From assembly GCA_023441145.1 (NCBI GenBank), contig JAEZQN010000238.1:1-5391 (forward strand): 5,391 nt of DNA, given 5' to 3'. The first letter of the stretch is position 1. The number at the start of each line of letters is the position of its first letter. A program made the position numbers and the translations under genes. The stretch comes from Bacillota bacterium (GTDB lineage Bacteria > Bacillota > Clostridia > Lachnospirales > Lachnospiraceae). Below the pieces are notes generated by a model. It saw only the letters and a list, made by a program, of their open reading frames with translations. It was not told the DNA's origin and did no database searches. Shown here in pieces: positions 1 through 5,371 of this stretch.

Positions 1-73
1 GACATGTGACCATGATACCAATACCAAGCCCACGAAGAAAATACGTAATTTTACTTATATCCGTTCTTTTCAC
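1..73 (-). CDS. N-terminus of a probable membrane-anchored protein (partial)
   Basis: Twenty-four codons from a GTG start are visible before the window ends. The translation begins MKRTDISKITYFLRGLGIGI and continues with Met-Val-Thr-Cys. Positive residues followed by a hydrophobic, glycine-containing stretch look like the start of an N-terminal membrane anchor or signal anchor. From memory of related gene clusters, a short MltG-like (YceG) protein is a possible identity, but 24 residues cannot show that. The perfect ribosome binding site and the four-base overlap with the preceding gene make it very likely to be a real gene in the same operon. Confidence 0.65.
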   Translation of the reverse strand, partial: MKRTDISKITYFLRGLGIGIMVTC

Positions 74-699
74 TGGGAACCTCCTGTAAATATATTTACT
101 ACAAGCCGCACCTCTCCTTGGCCAATGTCCATTTGCTTGGCTATCTCAGACACAGTTTTCCCACTCTTATACAACTCAAGAATTTGTTCCTGCCTAGCCT
201 CAAACTGCTCACGACTTTCCTCTGCTTCTATATGTAGCATAGCATTCTCCATATTAGCAGCCTGAGAACCCAAAAGGCCTTCTGCCTGTCCTTGGCTCTT
301 TTTACTCTCATTTTTCATCTCATGCTGATCAGTCTTTAGAAACATCTGTTTCATTTCTTTTTCTTTATCATTTAACATACCATAAAGAAATACTACCTCA
401 GAATGATTTTTATCTATACGGTCTAACACCATATCACTGTATTCATTAATATTCATTATCTTTTCATTTGAAAGATGGCAAAGAGAGTCATTGACTGAAT
501 CAATGGTTGACTCCTTTGCCTTCTCTAAATACTCATTTAATTCTTTTTTTAATGTGTCTATAGTTTCCTTAAGTTCCTCAGGATCAGGCTGATTATACAC
601 TATAGTATTCTGTCCCTCAGTAAGTTTTTCTGATAATAGAAAGCTTATGATTACAAGACCTGTACCTATTAACAGTAAAACTAAATCAAATCCACTCAT
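70..699 (-). CDS. DUF6115-like membrane-anchored coiled-coil protein with C-terminal HTH-like segment
   Basis: The 209-residue protein begins with one hydrophobic helix (about 4-22) and a short lysine-containing flank, which predicts an N-terminal anchor with the rest in the cytoplasm. A long charged helical region follows (about 39-165), likely coiled coil. The C-terminus, QILELYKSGKTVSEIAKQMDIGQGEVRLVVNIF (172-204), looks like a helix-turn-helix: a helix, GKTVSEIAKQMDI, then GQGEVRLVV as the recognition-like helix. This arrangement matches the DUF6115 type as I remember it. Its function is not known; DNA binding from the membrane is a possibility, not shown. AAGGAG lies 5 bases before the ATG, and its first bases belong to the upstream TAA stop. 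The 3' end overlaps the next gene's GTG start by four bases (GTGA). Confidence 0.75.
   Translation of the reverse strand: MSGFDLVLLLIGTGLVIISFLLSEKLTEGQNTIVYNQPDPEELKETIDTLKKELNEYLEKAKESTIDSVNDSLCHLSNEKIMNINEYSDMVLDRIDKNHSEVVFLYGMLNDKEKEMKQMFLKTDQHEMKNESKKSQGQAEGLLGSQAANMENAMLHIEAEESREQFEARQEQILELYKSGKTVSEIAKQMDIGQGEVRLVVNIFTGGSQ
80..85 (-). promoter_or_regulatory. Ribosome binding site of the partial gene at the left end
   Basis: AGGAGG lies 6 bases before a GTG codon and sits inside the last codons of the DUF6115-like gene. Together with the GTGA overlap it indicates translational coupling and supports GTG as a true start. Confidence 0.8.
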
Positions 700-708
700 A
701 CTTACTCC

Positions 709-1023
709 TTAAATTAAGATATCTAATTTACTACCACTCATGGTACCATGTTTTTCTTTTTGTTCACTATCTTCTTTCTTTTTCTCTTGGCCACCCTGAT
801 AAAACCCTTTACCTCCCCCATCTTTTGCATCAAATCGATACTCTGGTTGGTCAGATTTTGCTGATTTTACCGCCTGTTGCCCATCGTGTTCTACATTCTT
901 TCCATGCTGAGCTACAATATTTTGATTTAAAGACGATTGCTTTTGAAGTCTTGCCACATTTTGATTTGATGTTTCCCATGATTTTGGAGCCATAGAAATC
1001 ATTTCAATTGGTTTAACAGACAT
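709..1023 (-). CDS. Hydrophilic 104-residue protein of unknown function
   Basis: I cannot name a family. The sequence is polar and probably mostly disordered, with no signal peptide, membrane helix or cysteine. Three parts stand out: an N-terminal SVKPIEMISM segment (2-11); a central Gln/Asn/Lys-rich stretch (about 19-60) that may form a helix; and a YRFDAKDGGGKGFYQGG block (62-78), then a Lys/Glu-rich run and a final GSKLDILI (97-104). From memory, short proteins with the same plan (a KPI start, a DAK/YxG block followed by lysines, and a DIxI end) occur beside flagellar genes in other Lachnospiraceae. That is recall, not a search result. The gene lies 21 bases after fapA and 9 before the DUF6115-like gene, and its TAA stop overlaps the next ribosome binding site, so it is probably co-translated with its neighbours. 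Confidence 0.75.
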   Translation of the reverse strand: MSVKPIEMISMAPKSWETSNQNVARLQKQSSLNQNIVAQHGKNVEHDGQQAVKSAKSDQPEYRFDAKDGGGKGFYQGGQEKKKEDSEQKEKHGTMSGSKLDILI

Positions 1024-1031
1024 CTTACCCA

Positions 1032-1038
1032 CTCCCTT
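1032..1038 (-). promoter_or_regulatory. Ribosome binding site deciding the start of the 104-aa protein
   Basis: AAGGGAG lies 8 bases before the ATG at 1023. A GTG three codons upstream (1032) overlaps the site and is rejected. The stretch GGGAGTGGGT resembles the site before fapA (GGAGTGGGT). Confidence 0.75.
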
Positions 1039-1044
1039 TTTAAG

Positions 1045-2646
1045 CTACATAGGCTTTGAGATAACGTCCTCTCCCTCTTTAAAGAATCTACAATAATGAA
1101 CCGTAGTCTTTACCATAAGAACACAGTTAGAGATCATAATCTTAACTCCTGGGTATACTTTATCATTGACTATTACTGAACCTTCCCTTGACACTAATAC
1201 TTGCTCTCCTAGTTCTTCTCGTAAAAGAATCTTCTCCTGTGTATCCTTTTCTAACTCCTTTAATCGGGTGGTAATCTGACGAACTGCAATCAACTGCTTA
1301 CTGGTTAGTTGTATGCCTTTTGCTATTTTTTGTCTATAGGCATTGGCTACTTGTCCTAGCTGACTGATTTCCTGACTGTTATTTTTTAAATCTAACTCCA
1401 CTGCTCTATACTTATCTATAATAGTTGGGTCTATCCCTACTTCTAGTTGCGTAAAGGTTCCCATTGTAGAACCTGCTGTTTTGAAGATAATTGCCTCTCC
1501 AGCTTTAATTTCTCCTCCAACAATTAGTCCTTTTTTACCACTTGCTTCAACTTTATTCTTTGCACTAACCCGACTATGTAAAATGGCGTCTGCAAATACG
1601 TCTCCACCACACTCTACAGTAGCATTTTCAATAAATTTGGCAGTCACACTACTACGGGAAATGATAACACCTTTATTCATACCCTGTATGCCACCTTTTA
1701 TAATGATAGAACCAACTGCTTCTAGACGTCCACCCTCTACTACACCATCGATGATAATCTGTCCATCCGCTTTTAAAGAAAAGCCAGAAGTTACATTTCC
1801 TTTAACATGTATATCTCCACTGTACTCAATGTCTCCTGTGGAAGAATCCACATTAGCAAGCACTTCATATACATTAGAAACAAATACCTTATCATCTACT
1901 AGATAAACATGGCCAGATACCTCTGAATACATCTGAAAACCATCCTCTGAGATTCTTATATTCTTTCCACATTTCAGTTTTGGATTAGTAACCTTACCTG
2001 GAGCGATTGTCTTTCCTGTTACCAACTCTCCACCTACTCCTGGAATCGCTGGAACAACTGTGGCTAGAAGTGTTCCTGCTTTTACATGTTGTATTAAATC
2101 TAATTGATGGTAATCCACACTACCATCTTCATTTATTTTAGGCTGAGCATTCACATCAGTTGCAAAATGATATTCTACATATCCATTTTTCCCTTGCTCG
2201 GCATCTTTTCCTTTTGCCAAAACGATATTTGTATTATAACGACGATCATTTATATAATTTCGAATCTCTTGTGTATCTATACAAGTGATAACTTTGTTTT
2301 CTCTTAAAATATTAAGAATTTTCTCTTCATTAAGAGTTGTTCCTCCCTGAGATGGTGGGAAGAAACGACCTATTGCTGTCATTTCATCACTACTAATAGA
2401 GACTAAAAGTGTCTCATCCACAGGACTCATAAAACCTTCCTTGATTTTAAGTTCCGTATTAGGAGTTACATTTCTACATGCACGCATAACTGCCAAAGGG
2501 TCATATCCTTCCAGAGAAATTCCTCTCAAATACTGCACAACCTCTTCATATGCAATGGCTTTTCCCTCTGACACTGGTGGTATAATCTTAATATAGATTC
2601 CATCTGTTTTTATAACTAATTGACAATATCCATTGTATGCTTCCAT
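1045..2646 (-). CDS. FapA/DUF342 family protein, probable flagellar assembly protein A
   Basis: The 533-residue protein has the layout of the DUF342 (FapA) family. A variable N-terminal region lies at about 1-140. A conserved segment around 155-217 includes GYVEYHF and PGVGGELVTGKTIAPGK. A repeated short-strand region at about 230-395 follows, with glycine turns such as GDIHVKGNV, GQIIIDGVVEGG and GSIIIKGGIQG that predict a right-handed beta-helix, as in bactofilins. A coiled coil lies at about 411-482, and a small beta-rich C-terminus ends at 533. There is no signal peptide or membrane segment, so it is probably cytoplasmic. In Vibrio vulnificus a member of this family is a polar flagellar assembly factor controlled by glucose-specific EIIA. 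Whether that role applies here is unknown, but placement directly after sigD supports a motility link. The gene starts 32 bases after the sigD stop. Confidence 0.85.
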   Translation of the reverse strand: MEAYNGYCQLVIKTDGIYIKIIPPVSEGKAIAYEEVVQYLRGISLEGYDPLAVMRACRNVTPNTELKIKEGFMSPVDETLLVSISSDEMTAIGRFFPPSQGGTTLNEEKILNILRENKVITCIDTQEIRNYINDRRYNTNIVLAKGKDAEQGKNGYVEYHFATDVNAQPKINEDGSVDYHQLDLIQHVKAGTLLATVVPAIPGVGGELVTGKTIAPGKVTNPKLKCGKNIRISEDGFQMYSEVSGHVYLVDDKVFVSNVYEVLANVDSSTGDIEYSGDIHVKGNVTSGFSLKADGQIIIDGVVEGGRLEAVGSIIIKGGIQGMNKGVIISRSSVTAKFIENATVECGGDVFADAILHSRVSAKNKVEASGKKGLIVGGEIKAGEAIIFKTAGSTMGTFTQLEVGIDPTIIDKYRAVELDLKNNSQEISQLGQVANAYRQKIAKGIQLTSKQLIAVRQITTRLKELEKDTQEKILLREELGEQVLVSREGSVIVNDKVYPGVKIMISNCVLMVKTTVHYCRFFKEGEDVISKPM

Positions 2647-2654
2647 TCCACCCA

Positions 2655-2659
2655 CTCCT
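2655..2659 (-). promoter_or_regulatory. Ribosome binding site deciding the fapA start
   Basis: AGGAG lies 8 bases before the ATG at 2646. The GTG at 2655 overlaps the site itself and cannot be served by it, so the three-codon longer frame is rejected. Confidence 0.75.
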
Positions 2660-2677
2660 AAGCTTTCTTTTCGGTTC

Positions 2678-3445
2678 TTAGAATATGCTGAGTAACTCTA
2701 TGTTTGCTCCTAAACGAGCTTTCATTTTCTGTAGCGCTTTTGTATGTAATTGCGACACTCTTGACTCTGATACCTCTAAAATATGACTTATTTCTTTTAA
2801 AGTCAATTCTTCATAATAGTATAACACGATAACTTTTCTTTCGTTCTCTGTCAAGTACTCTAATGCTTCTTCTATCATAATCTTTAGTTCTTGCTTTTCT
2901 ACAACACTTTCTGGTTGCTCAAACTGAGAACTACCTCTAGCATCCATTTTAACTTCACTACCCTGTTCAAGATACTCATCCAAAGAGACTAAATTCATAC
3001 TTAAGGTTTGATTTTGCCATGCATCTAACTCATCAATACTTATGTTAAGCTCTTGGGCAACTTCTTCATCTGTAGCAAGACGACCTTGTTCTCCTTCAAT
3101 TTTATGATACGCCTGTTCAAGCTTTTTCTGTTTTTGTCGTAGAGTTCTTGGGATCCAATCCAACCTTCTGATCTGATCTAATATCGCTCCACGAATACGT
3201 AGACTAGCATAGGTTTCAAACTTAACACCCTTTTGATAATCAAACTTATCTATGGCATCAATTAAGCCAAAGGTACCATATCCCATTAAATCATCATACT
3301 CTACTGTATAGCCTAGATACATACTTAAGCGACCTGCCACAATTTTTACTAGACTGGCATATTCAATTATAATCTTCTCTCTAATATCAGCCGATTTTCT
3401 TTTTGAGTATTCAAGCCAAAGTTTCTTTCTCTCATCTTCACTCAT
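2678..3445 (-). CDS. sigD: RNA polymerase sigma factor SigD/FliA (sigma-28 type)
   Basis: This sigma factor directs RNA polymerase to late flagellar, motility and chemotaxis promoters. The 255-residue protein has the three-region layout of the group. Region 2 spans about 25-96, with EYDDLMGYGTFGLIDAIDKF (49-68) and FETYASLRIRGAILDQIR (76-93). It runs into LDWIPRTLR (95-103), a hallmark of FliA/SigD/WhiG-type factors. Region 3 is about 104-160, including the LATDEEVAQELNIS segment (123-136). Region 4 is about 190-245 with a helix-turn-helix at 214-238 that reads the -35 element. Absence of region 1.1 fits the type. Position between chemotaxis genes and a FapA gene supports SigD rather than a sporulation sigma factor. 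No FlgM-like anti-sigma gene is visible in the window. The ATG start has GGAGG at ideal spacing. Confidence 0.95.
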   Translation of the reverse strand: MSEDERKKLWLEYSKRKSADIREKIIIEYASLVKIVAGRLSMYLGYTVEYDDLMGYGTFGLIDAIDKFDYQKGVKFETYASLRIRGAILDQIRRLDWIPRTLRQKQKKLEQAYHKIEGEQGRLATDEEVAQELNISIDELDAWQNQTLSMNLVSLDEYLEQGSEVKMDARGSSQFEQPESVVEKQELKIMIEEALEYLTENERKVIVLYYYEELTLKEISHILEVSESRVSQLHTKALQKMKARLGANIELLSIF

Positions 3446-3450
3446 AGCAA

Positions 3451-3455
3451 CCTCC
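3451..3455 (-). promoter_or_regulatory. Ribosome binding site deciding the sigD start
   Basis: GGAGG lies 5 bases before the ATG at 3445. A GTG four codons upstream (3457) overlaps this site and has no good site of its own, so it is rejected as the start. Confidence 0.8.
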
Positions 3456-3478
3456 ACAAGTACTCTCTACCAATAAAA

Positions 3479-3733
3479 CTATTCTTCACTTGATTCCTGC
3501 TGTTCTTCAGCCTTTTCATCTTTCTCGTCTGTTACTTGCGGTATTTCTATGGGCTCTTCTAATGTTCTTACGATAATAAACTTGGCAATTCTACCCACTA
3601 TGTAAAAAATAATAAGAACCAACAATAATGTAATGAGACTTCGTATAATTCCAATTCCCTTAACCAAACACACAATGCTGGTAACTAGACCCGCCACAAG
3701 AGTAATGCTCGCTGGTATATATCTTCCTTTCAT
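3479..3733 (-). CDS. Small two-helix membrane protein of unknown function between cheD and sigD
   Basis: I do not recognise a named family. The protein has 84 residues. Two hydrophobic stretches at about 5-24 and 31-52 are separated by a short turn with Lys25 and Arg31. Positive residues follow (Arg48, Lys51, Arg56), then an acidic tail from about 59 to 84 rich in Glu and Asp. By the positive-inside rule the tail is probably cytoplasmic with a hairpin in the membrane; this is inference. The tail composition and lack of conserved polar residues in the helices argue against an enzyme. The gene lies 27 bases after cheD and 33 before sigD in the same orientation, so it is probably co-expressed with them. 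I recall similar short membrane proteins at this position in Lachnospiraceae, but cannot confirm it here. The ATG is chosen over an upstream GTG because of its ribosome binding site. Confidence 0.75.
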   Translation of the reverse strand: MKGRYIPASITLVAGLVTSIVCLVKGIGIIRSLITLLLVLIIFYIVGRIAKFIIVRTLEEPIEIPQVTDEKDEKAEEQQESSEE

Positions 3734-3739
3734 AGGCCT

Positions 3740-3746
3740 CTCCTTT
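3740..3746 (-). promoter_or_regulatory. Ribosome binding site deciding the start of the 84-aa membrane protein
   Basis: AAAGGAG lies 6 bases before the ATG at 3733. The reading frame extends upstream to a GTG at 3757, but translation from there would place this strong site inside the coding region. The ATG is therefore the likely start. Confidence 0.8.
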
Positions 3747-3760
3747 ATGATAAACACTCT

Positions 3761-4237
3761 CTAGATGTATCTGAGTGGTTTCCCTACTGACTTGATTAAC
3801 AACTGGCCAGTATCAGGGTAAAACTCGATAGTTCGACCATAATTTGCTCCTGTATCTTCACCCAAAATGGGAATTTTAAGCTCATCTAACTGCAGCTTTG
3901 TTGCTTCCACATTTTTTTCTCCTACTCTCAACAAATCGCTTGTACTCTGAAATCCAAACATCTGTGCACCACCAGCTATTTTGGCTGTTATTCTGCTTTT
4001 CACTGCACCTTTACTTATCATCATGTCTAATAAAGCCCGTATTCCCGTATCTGCAAATTTATACTTATTCTCATTATGTATTATTTTCGTACTATCAGGA
4101 AGCATAATATGCACCATTCCTCCCAATTTGATAGTAGAATCATAAAGAACAATACCTACACAAGAACCAAGCCCTAATGTTGTAATAACTTCTGGTGCTA
4201 AACAGATGTTTAAGTCTGCCATTCCCACTCTCACCAT
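3761..4237 (-). CDS. cheD: Chemoreceptor glutamine deamidase CheD
   Basis: CheD converts particular receptor glutamines to glutamate and modulates receptor output; it also binds CheC. The 158-residue protein has normal family length. The catalytic residues known for the family are recognisable: Thr20 in TTLGLGSCVGI, the nucleophile Cys26, and His43 in GGMVHIMLPDS. Further conserved blocks are GGAQMF (89-94), VGEKNV (105-110) and GANYGRTIEF (130-139). The ATG at 4237 is preferred because the VRVGMADLN segment after it matches the start of CheD relatives and a GGGAG site lies 9 bases upstream. A second ATG five codons in is less likely. The gene follows cheC after 13 bases, with the cheC stop overlapping the cheD ribosome binding site. 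Confidence 0.95.
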   Translation of the reverse strand: MVRVGMADLNICLAPEVITTLGLGSCVGIVLYDSTIKLGGMVHIMLPDSTKIIHNENKYKFADTGIRALLDMMISKGAVKSRITAKIAGGAQMFGFQSTSDLLRVGEKNVEATKLQLDELKIPILGEDTGANYGRTIEFYPDTGQLLIKSVGKPLRYI

Positions 4238-4250
4238 TGAATTCTTCTCC

Positions 4251-4868
4251 CTACATTCCTAACGAATTTAAAATTTTTCTATAAGACTCTTCTGTAGGTA
4301 TTAAAATAAAATAACCATTTACCTCAGTATCATCCTCGCAGAAATGAGATTGAATTAATAGTGCTTTGTCTCCCAGTTTTCCAAATTCTATTGCAGGAAC
4401 ACTTAAAACAGCACCAGCCATGTCTATAGCCATATATGGAACAGATGCTGTTATGTACATACTCGTTAAAGCAGAAAGACTGGATAAATACGCTCCTGCT
4501 ATAATGTTACCAATTTCATTCAAAGCTGACAGGTCAATATCTGTAAAATCCGAGAAATCGTCAAACTTCTTGCCCATTAAAATATTGACCAGATTATGAG
4601 CACTAGATGTTTCCAACATAAACATCATCATACCTTCGATATCCTCAGCCAAGGTAAGTAGTATACCAACAACTAATACTTCTGGTCCTCCAACGATGTC
4701 TGAAAGCTCCCCTATATCGATTAGCTTTACCATTGGAACACTCATATCTATCTTAGAGTTTAACATCTGCGATAAAGCAGTTGTGGCATTACCCGATCCA
4801 ATATTACCAATCTCTTTCAATACATCAAATTGGGCCTCATTTAACTTATCAAAGTTAAAATCACTCAA
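4251..4868 (-). CDS. cheC: CheY-P phosphatase CheC, TTG start
   Basis: CheC hydrolyses phospho-CheY and binds CheD, feeding the state of CheY-P back onto receptor adaptation. The 205-residue protein has the family length and two pseudo-symmetric halves. Each half holds a complete phosphatase signature of the form (D/S)xxxExxN-x22-P: Asp15, Glu19, Asn22, Pro45 in the first and Ser114, Glu118, Asn121, Pro144 in the second. Both spacings fit exactly, so both sites look catalytically competent. No FliY-like C-terminal flagellar switch domain or N-terminal FliM-like CheY-binding peptide is present, and the two-site layout argues against CheX. The start is TTG with a good GGGGG site 7 bases upstream, and residues MSDFNFDKLNE match a normal family N-terminus. 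cheD follows after 13 bases, consistent with a CheC-CheD pair. Confidence 0.95.
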   Translation of the reverse strand: MSDFNFDKLNEAQFDVLKEIGNIGSGNATTALSQMLNSKIDMSVPMVKLIDIGELSDIVGGPEVLVVGILLTLAEDIEGMMMFMLETSSAHNLVNILMGKKFDDFSDFTDIDLSALNEIGNIIAGAYLSSLSALTSMYITASVPYMAIDMAGAVLSVPAIEFGKLGDKALLIQSHFCEDDTEVNGYFILIPTEESYRKILNSLGM

Positions 4869-4875
4869 GAAATTA

Positions 4876-4880
4876 CCCCC
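4876..4880 (-). promoter_or_regulatory. Ribosome binding site of cheC, supporting a TTG start
   Basis: GGGGG lies 7 bases before a TTG codon and shares one G with the cheW TAG stop. No ATG or GTG is available in frame between the cheW tail and this site, and the next in-frame ATG lies beyond the first CheC catalytic motif. The site therefore fixes TTG as the start. Confidence 0.7.
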
Positions 4881-5359
4881 TATACGTTCTCTTTATCCTT
4901 CTCTTTATCCTTCTCTTTGTCACTGACAAAGCTTGTTAGATTTAGAATGGAAATCAAAGACTCATTATACTTACCAATTCCACTTATATATTTGTAGTTC
5001 TCATTATTAGGGGTATAGGTAACTTTATCGATTTCATCCTCTGTTAATGTAACTACTTCCCTAACCGCATCAACGATTACTCCCATTGCTTCCTTACCTT
5101 CTGGTTTTAGAATAATGATACGAGTAGTGTCTGTATAAGTATCATCCTCAACACCAAACTTCAAACGAAGACTCATAACAGGAACAATGTCTCCTCTTAA
5201 GTTAATGACACCCTTGAAATGTTTTTGAACCTTTGGAACTCTTGTAATTCTTTGTAATTTAACAATATTGTCAATAAACATAATATCGATACCAAATTGT
5301 TCTGCACCCAACTTAACAACGATATATTGTTTACCATCTAACACAGTATTTGTTTCCAT
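4880..5359 (-). CDS. cheW: Chemotaxis coupling protein CheW
   Basis: This cytoplasmic scaffold protein links CheA to the signalling tips of chemoreceptors. At 159 residues it has the family's normal length and is a single CheW domain. The start YIVVKLGAEQFGIDI (residues 12-26) is the first strand pair. VPKVQKHFKGVINLRGDIVP (41-60) contains the conserved NLRG with Arg55, the segment that contacts CheA and receptors. Residue 63 is Ser in PVMSLRLKFG, where many homologues have Asp. The last ~12 residues are a charged Lys/Asp/Glu tail made by a 12-bp tandem repeat and lie outside the folded domain. The ATG start is well placed after a GGGGG site, and cheC follows after 11 bases. Family assignment is secure; a CheV is excluded because there is no receiver domain. 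Confidence 0.95.
   Translation of the reverse strand: METNTVLDGKQYIVVKLGAEQFGIDIMFIDNIVKLQRITRVPKVQKHFKGVINLRGDIVPVMSLRLKFGVEDDTYTDTTRIIILKPEGKEAMGVIVDAVREVVTLTEDEIDKVTYTPNNENYKYISGIGKYNESLISILNLTSFVSDKEKDKEKDKENV
4887..4922 (-). repeat. 12-bp tandem repeat at the 3' end of cheW
   Basis: On the plus strand TTCTCTTTATCC occurs twice exactly (4887-4898 and 4899-4910), followed by a third copy with two mismatches (TTCTCTTTGTCA, 4911-4922). The perfect 12-base periodicity runs over 4887-4918. On the coding strand it encodes DKEK-type units that form the CheW tail before Asn-Val-stop. The unit is a multiple of three, so changes in copy number keep the reading frame. Confidence 0.9.
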
Positions 5360-5366
5360 GCTAATT

Positions 5367-5371
5367 CCCCC
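5367..5371 (-). promoter_or_regulatory. Ribosome binding site of cheW
   Basis: GGGGG lies 7 bases before the cheW ATG, and its first G is the last base of the upstream TAG stop. This overlap suggests translational coupling to the preceding gene. The same layout occurs at the cheW-cheC junction. Confidence 0.6.

Noticed and set aside
1042..1056. Possible small hairpin (AAGC, 7-base loop, GCTT) at the end of fapA
   Set aside because: The stem is only 4 bp and on the coding strand it is followed by A residues rather than a T run, so it is not a credible terminator.
1481..1906. Plus-strand open frame of 141 codons opposite fapA
   Set aside because: It lies wholly antisense to a well-supported gene, has a Ser/Pro/Thr-rich translation typical of a shadow frame and shows no recognisable domain.
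2104..2307. Plus-strand open frame of 67 codons opposite the 5' part of fapA
   Set aside because: It is antisense to a family-conserved coding region, and its hydrophobic Ile/Phe-rich translation is expected from the complement of this AT-rich gene.
3898..4107. Plus-strand open frame of 69 codons opposite cheD
   Set aside because: It is the antisense shadow of a gene with intact catalytic motifs, and no family is recognisable.
4233..4253. Alternative cheD start five codons downstream at the second ATG
   Set aside because: The VRVG residues before it match the N-terminus of CheD relatives, and the GGGAG site fits the first ATG.
4366..4926. Two plus-strand open frames opposite cheC and the end of cheW
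   Set aside because: Both are complementary to conserved CheC sequence, and the second ends in a translation of the 12-bp cheW repeat.
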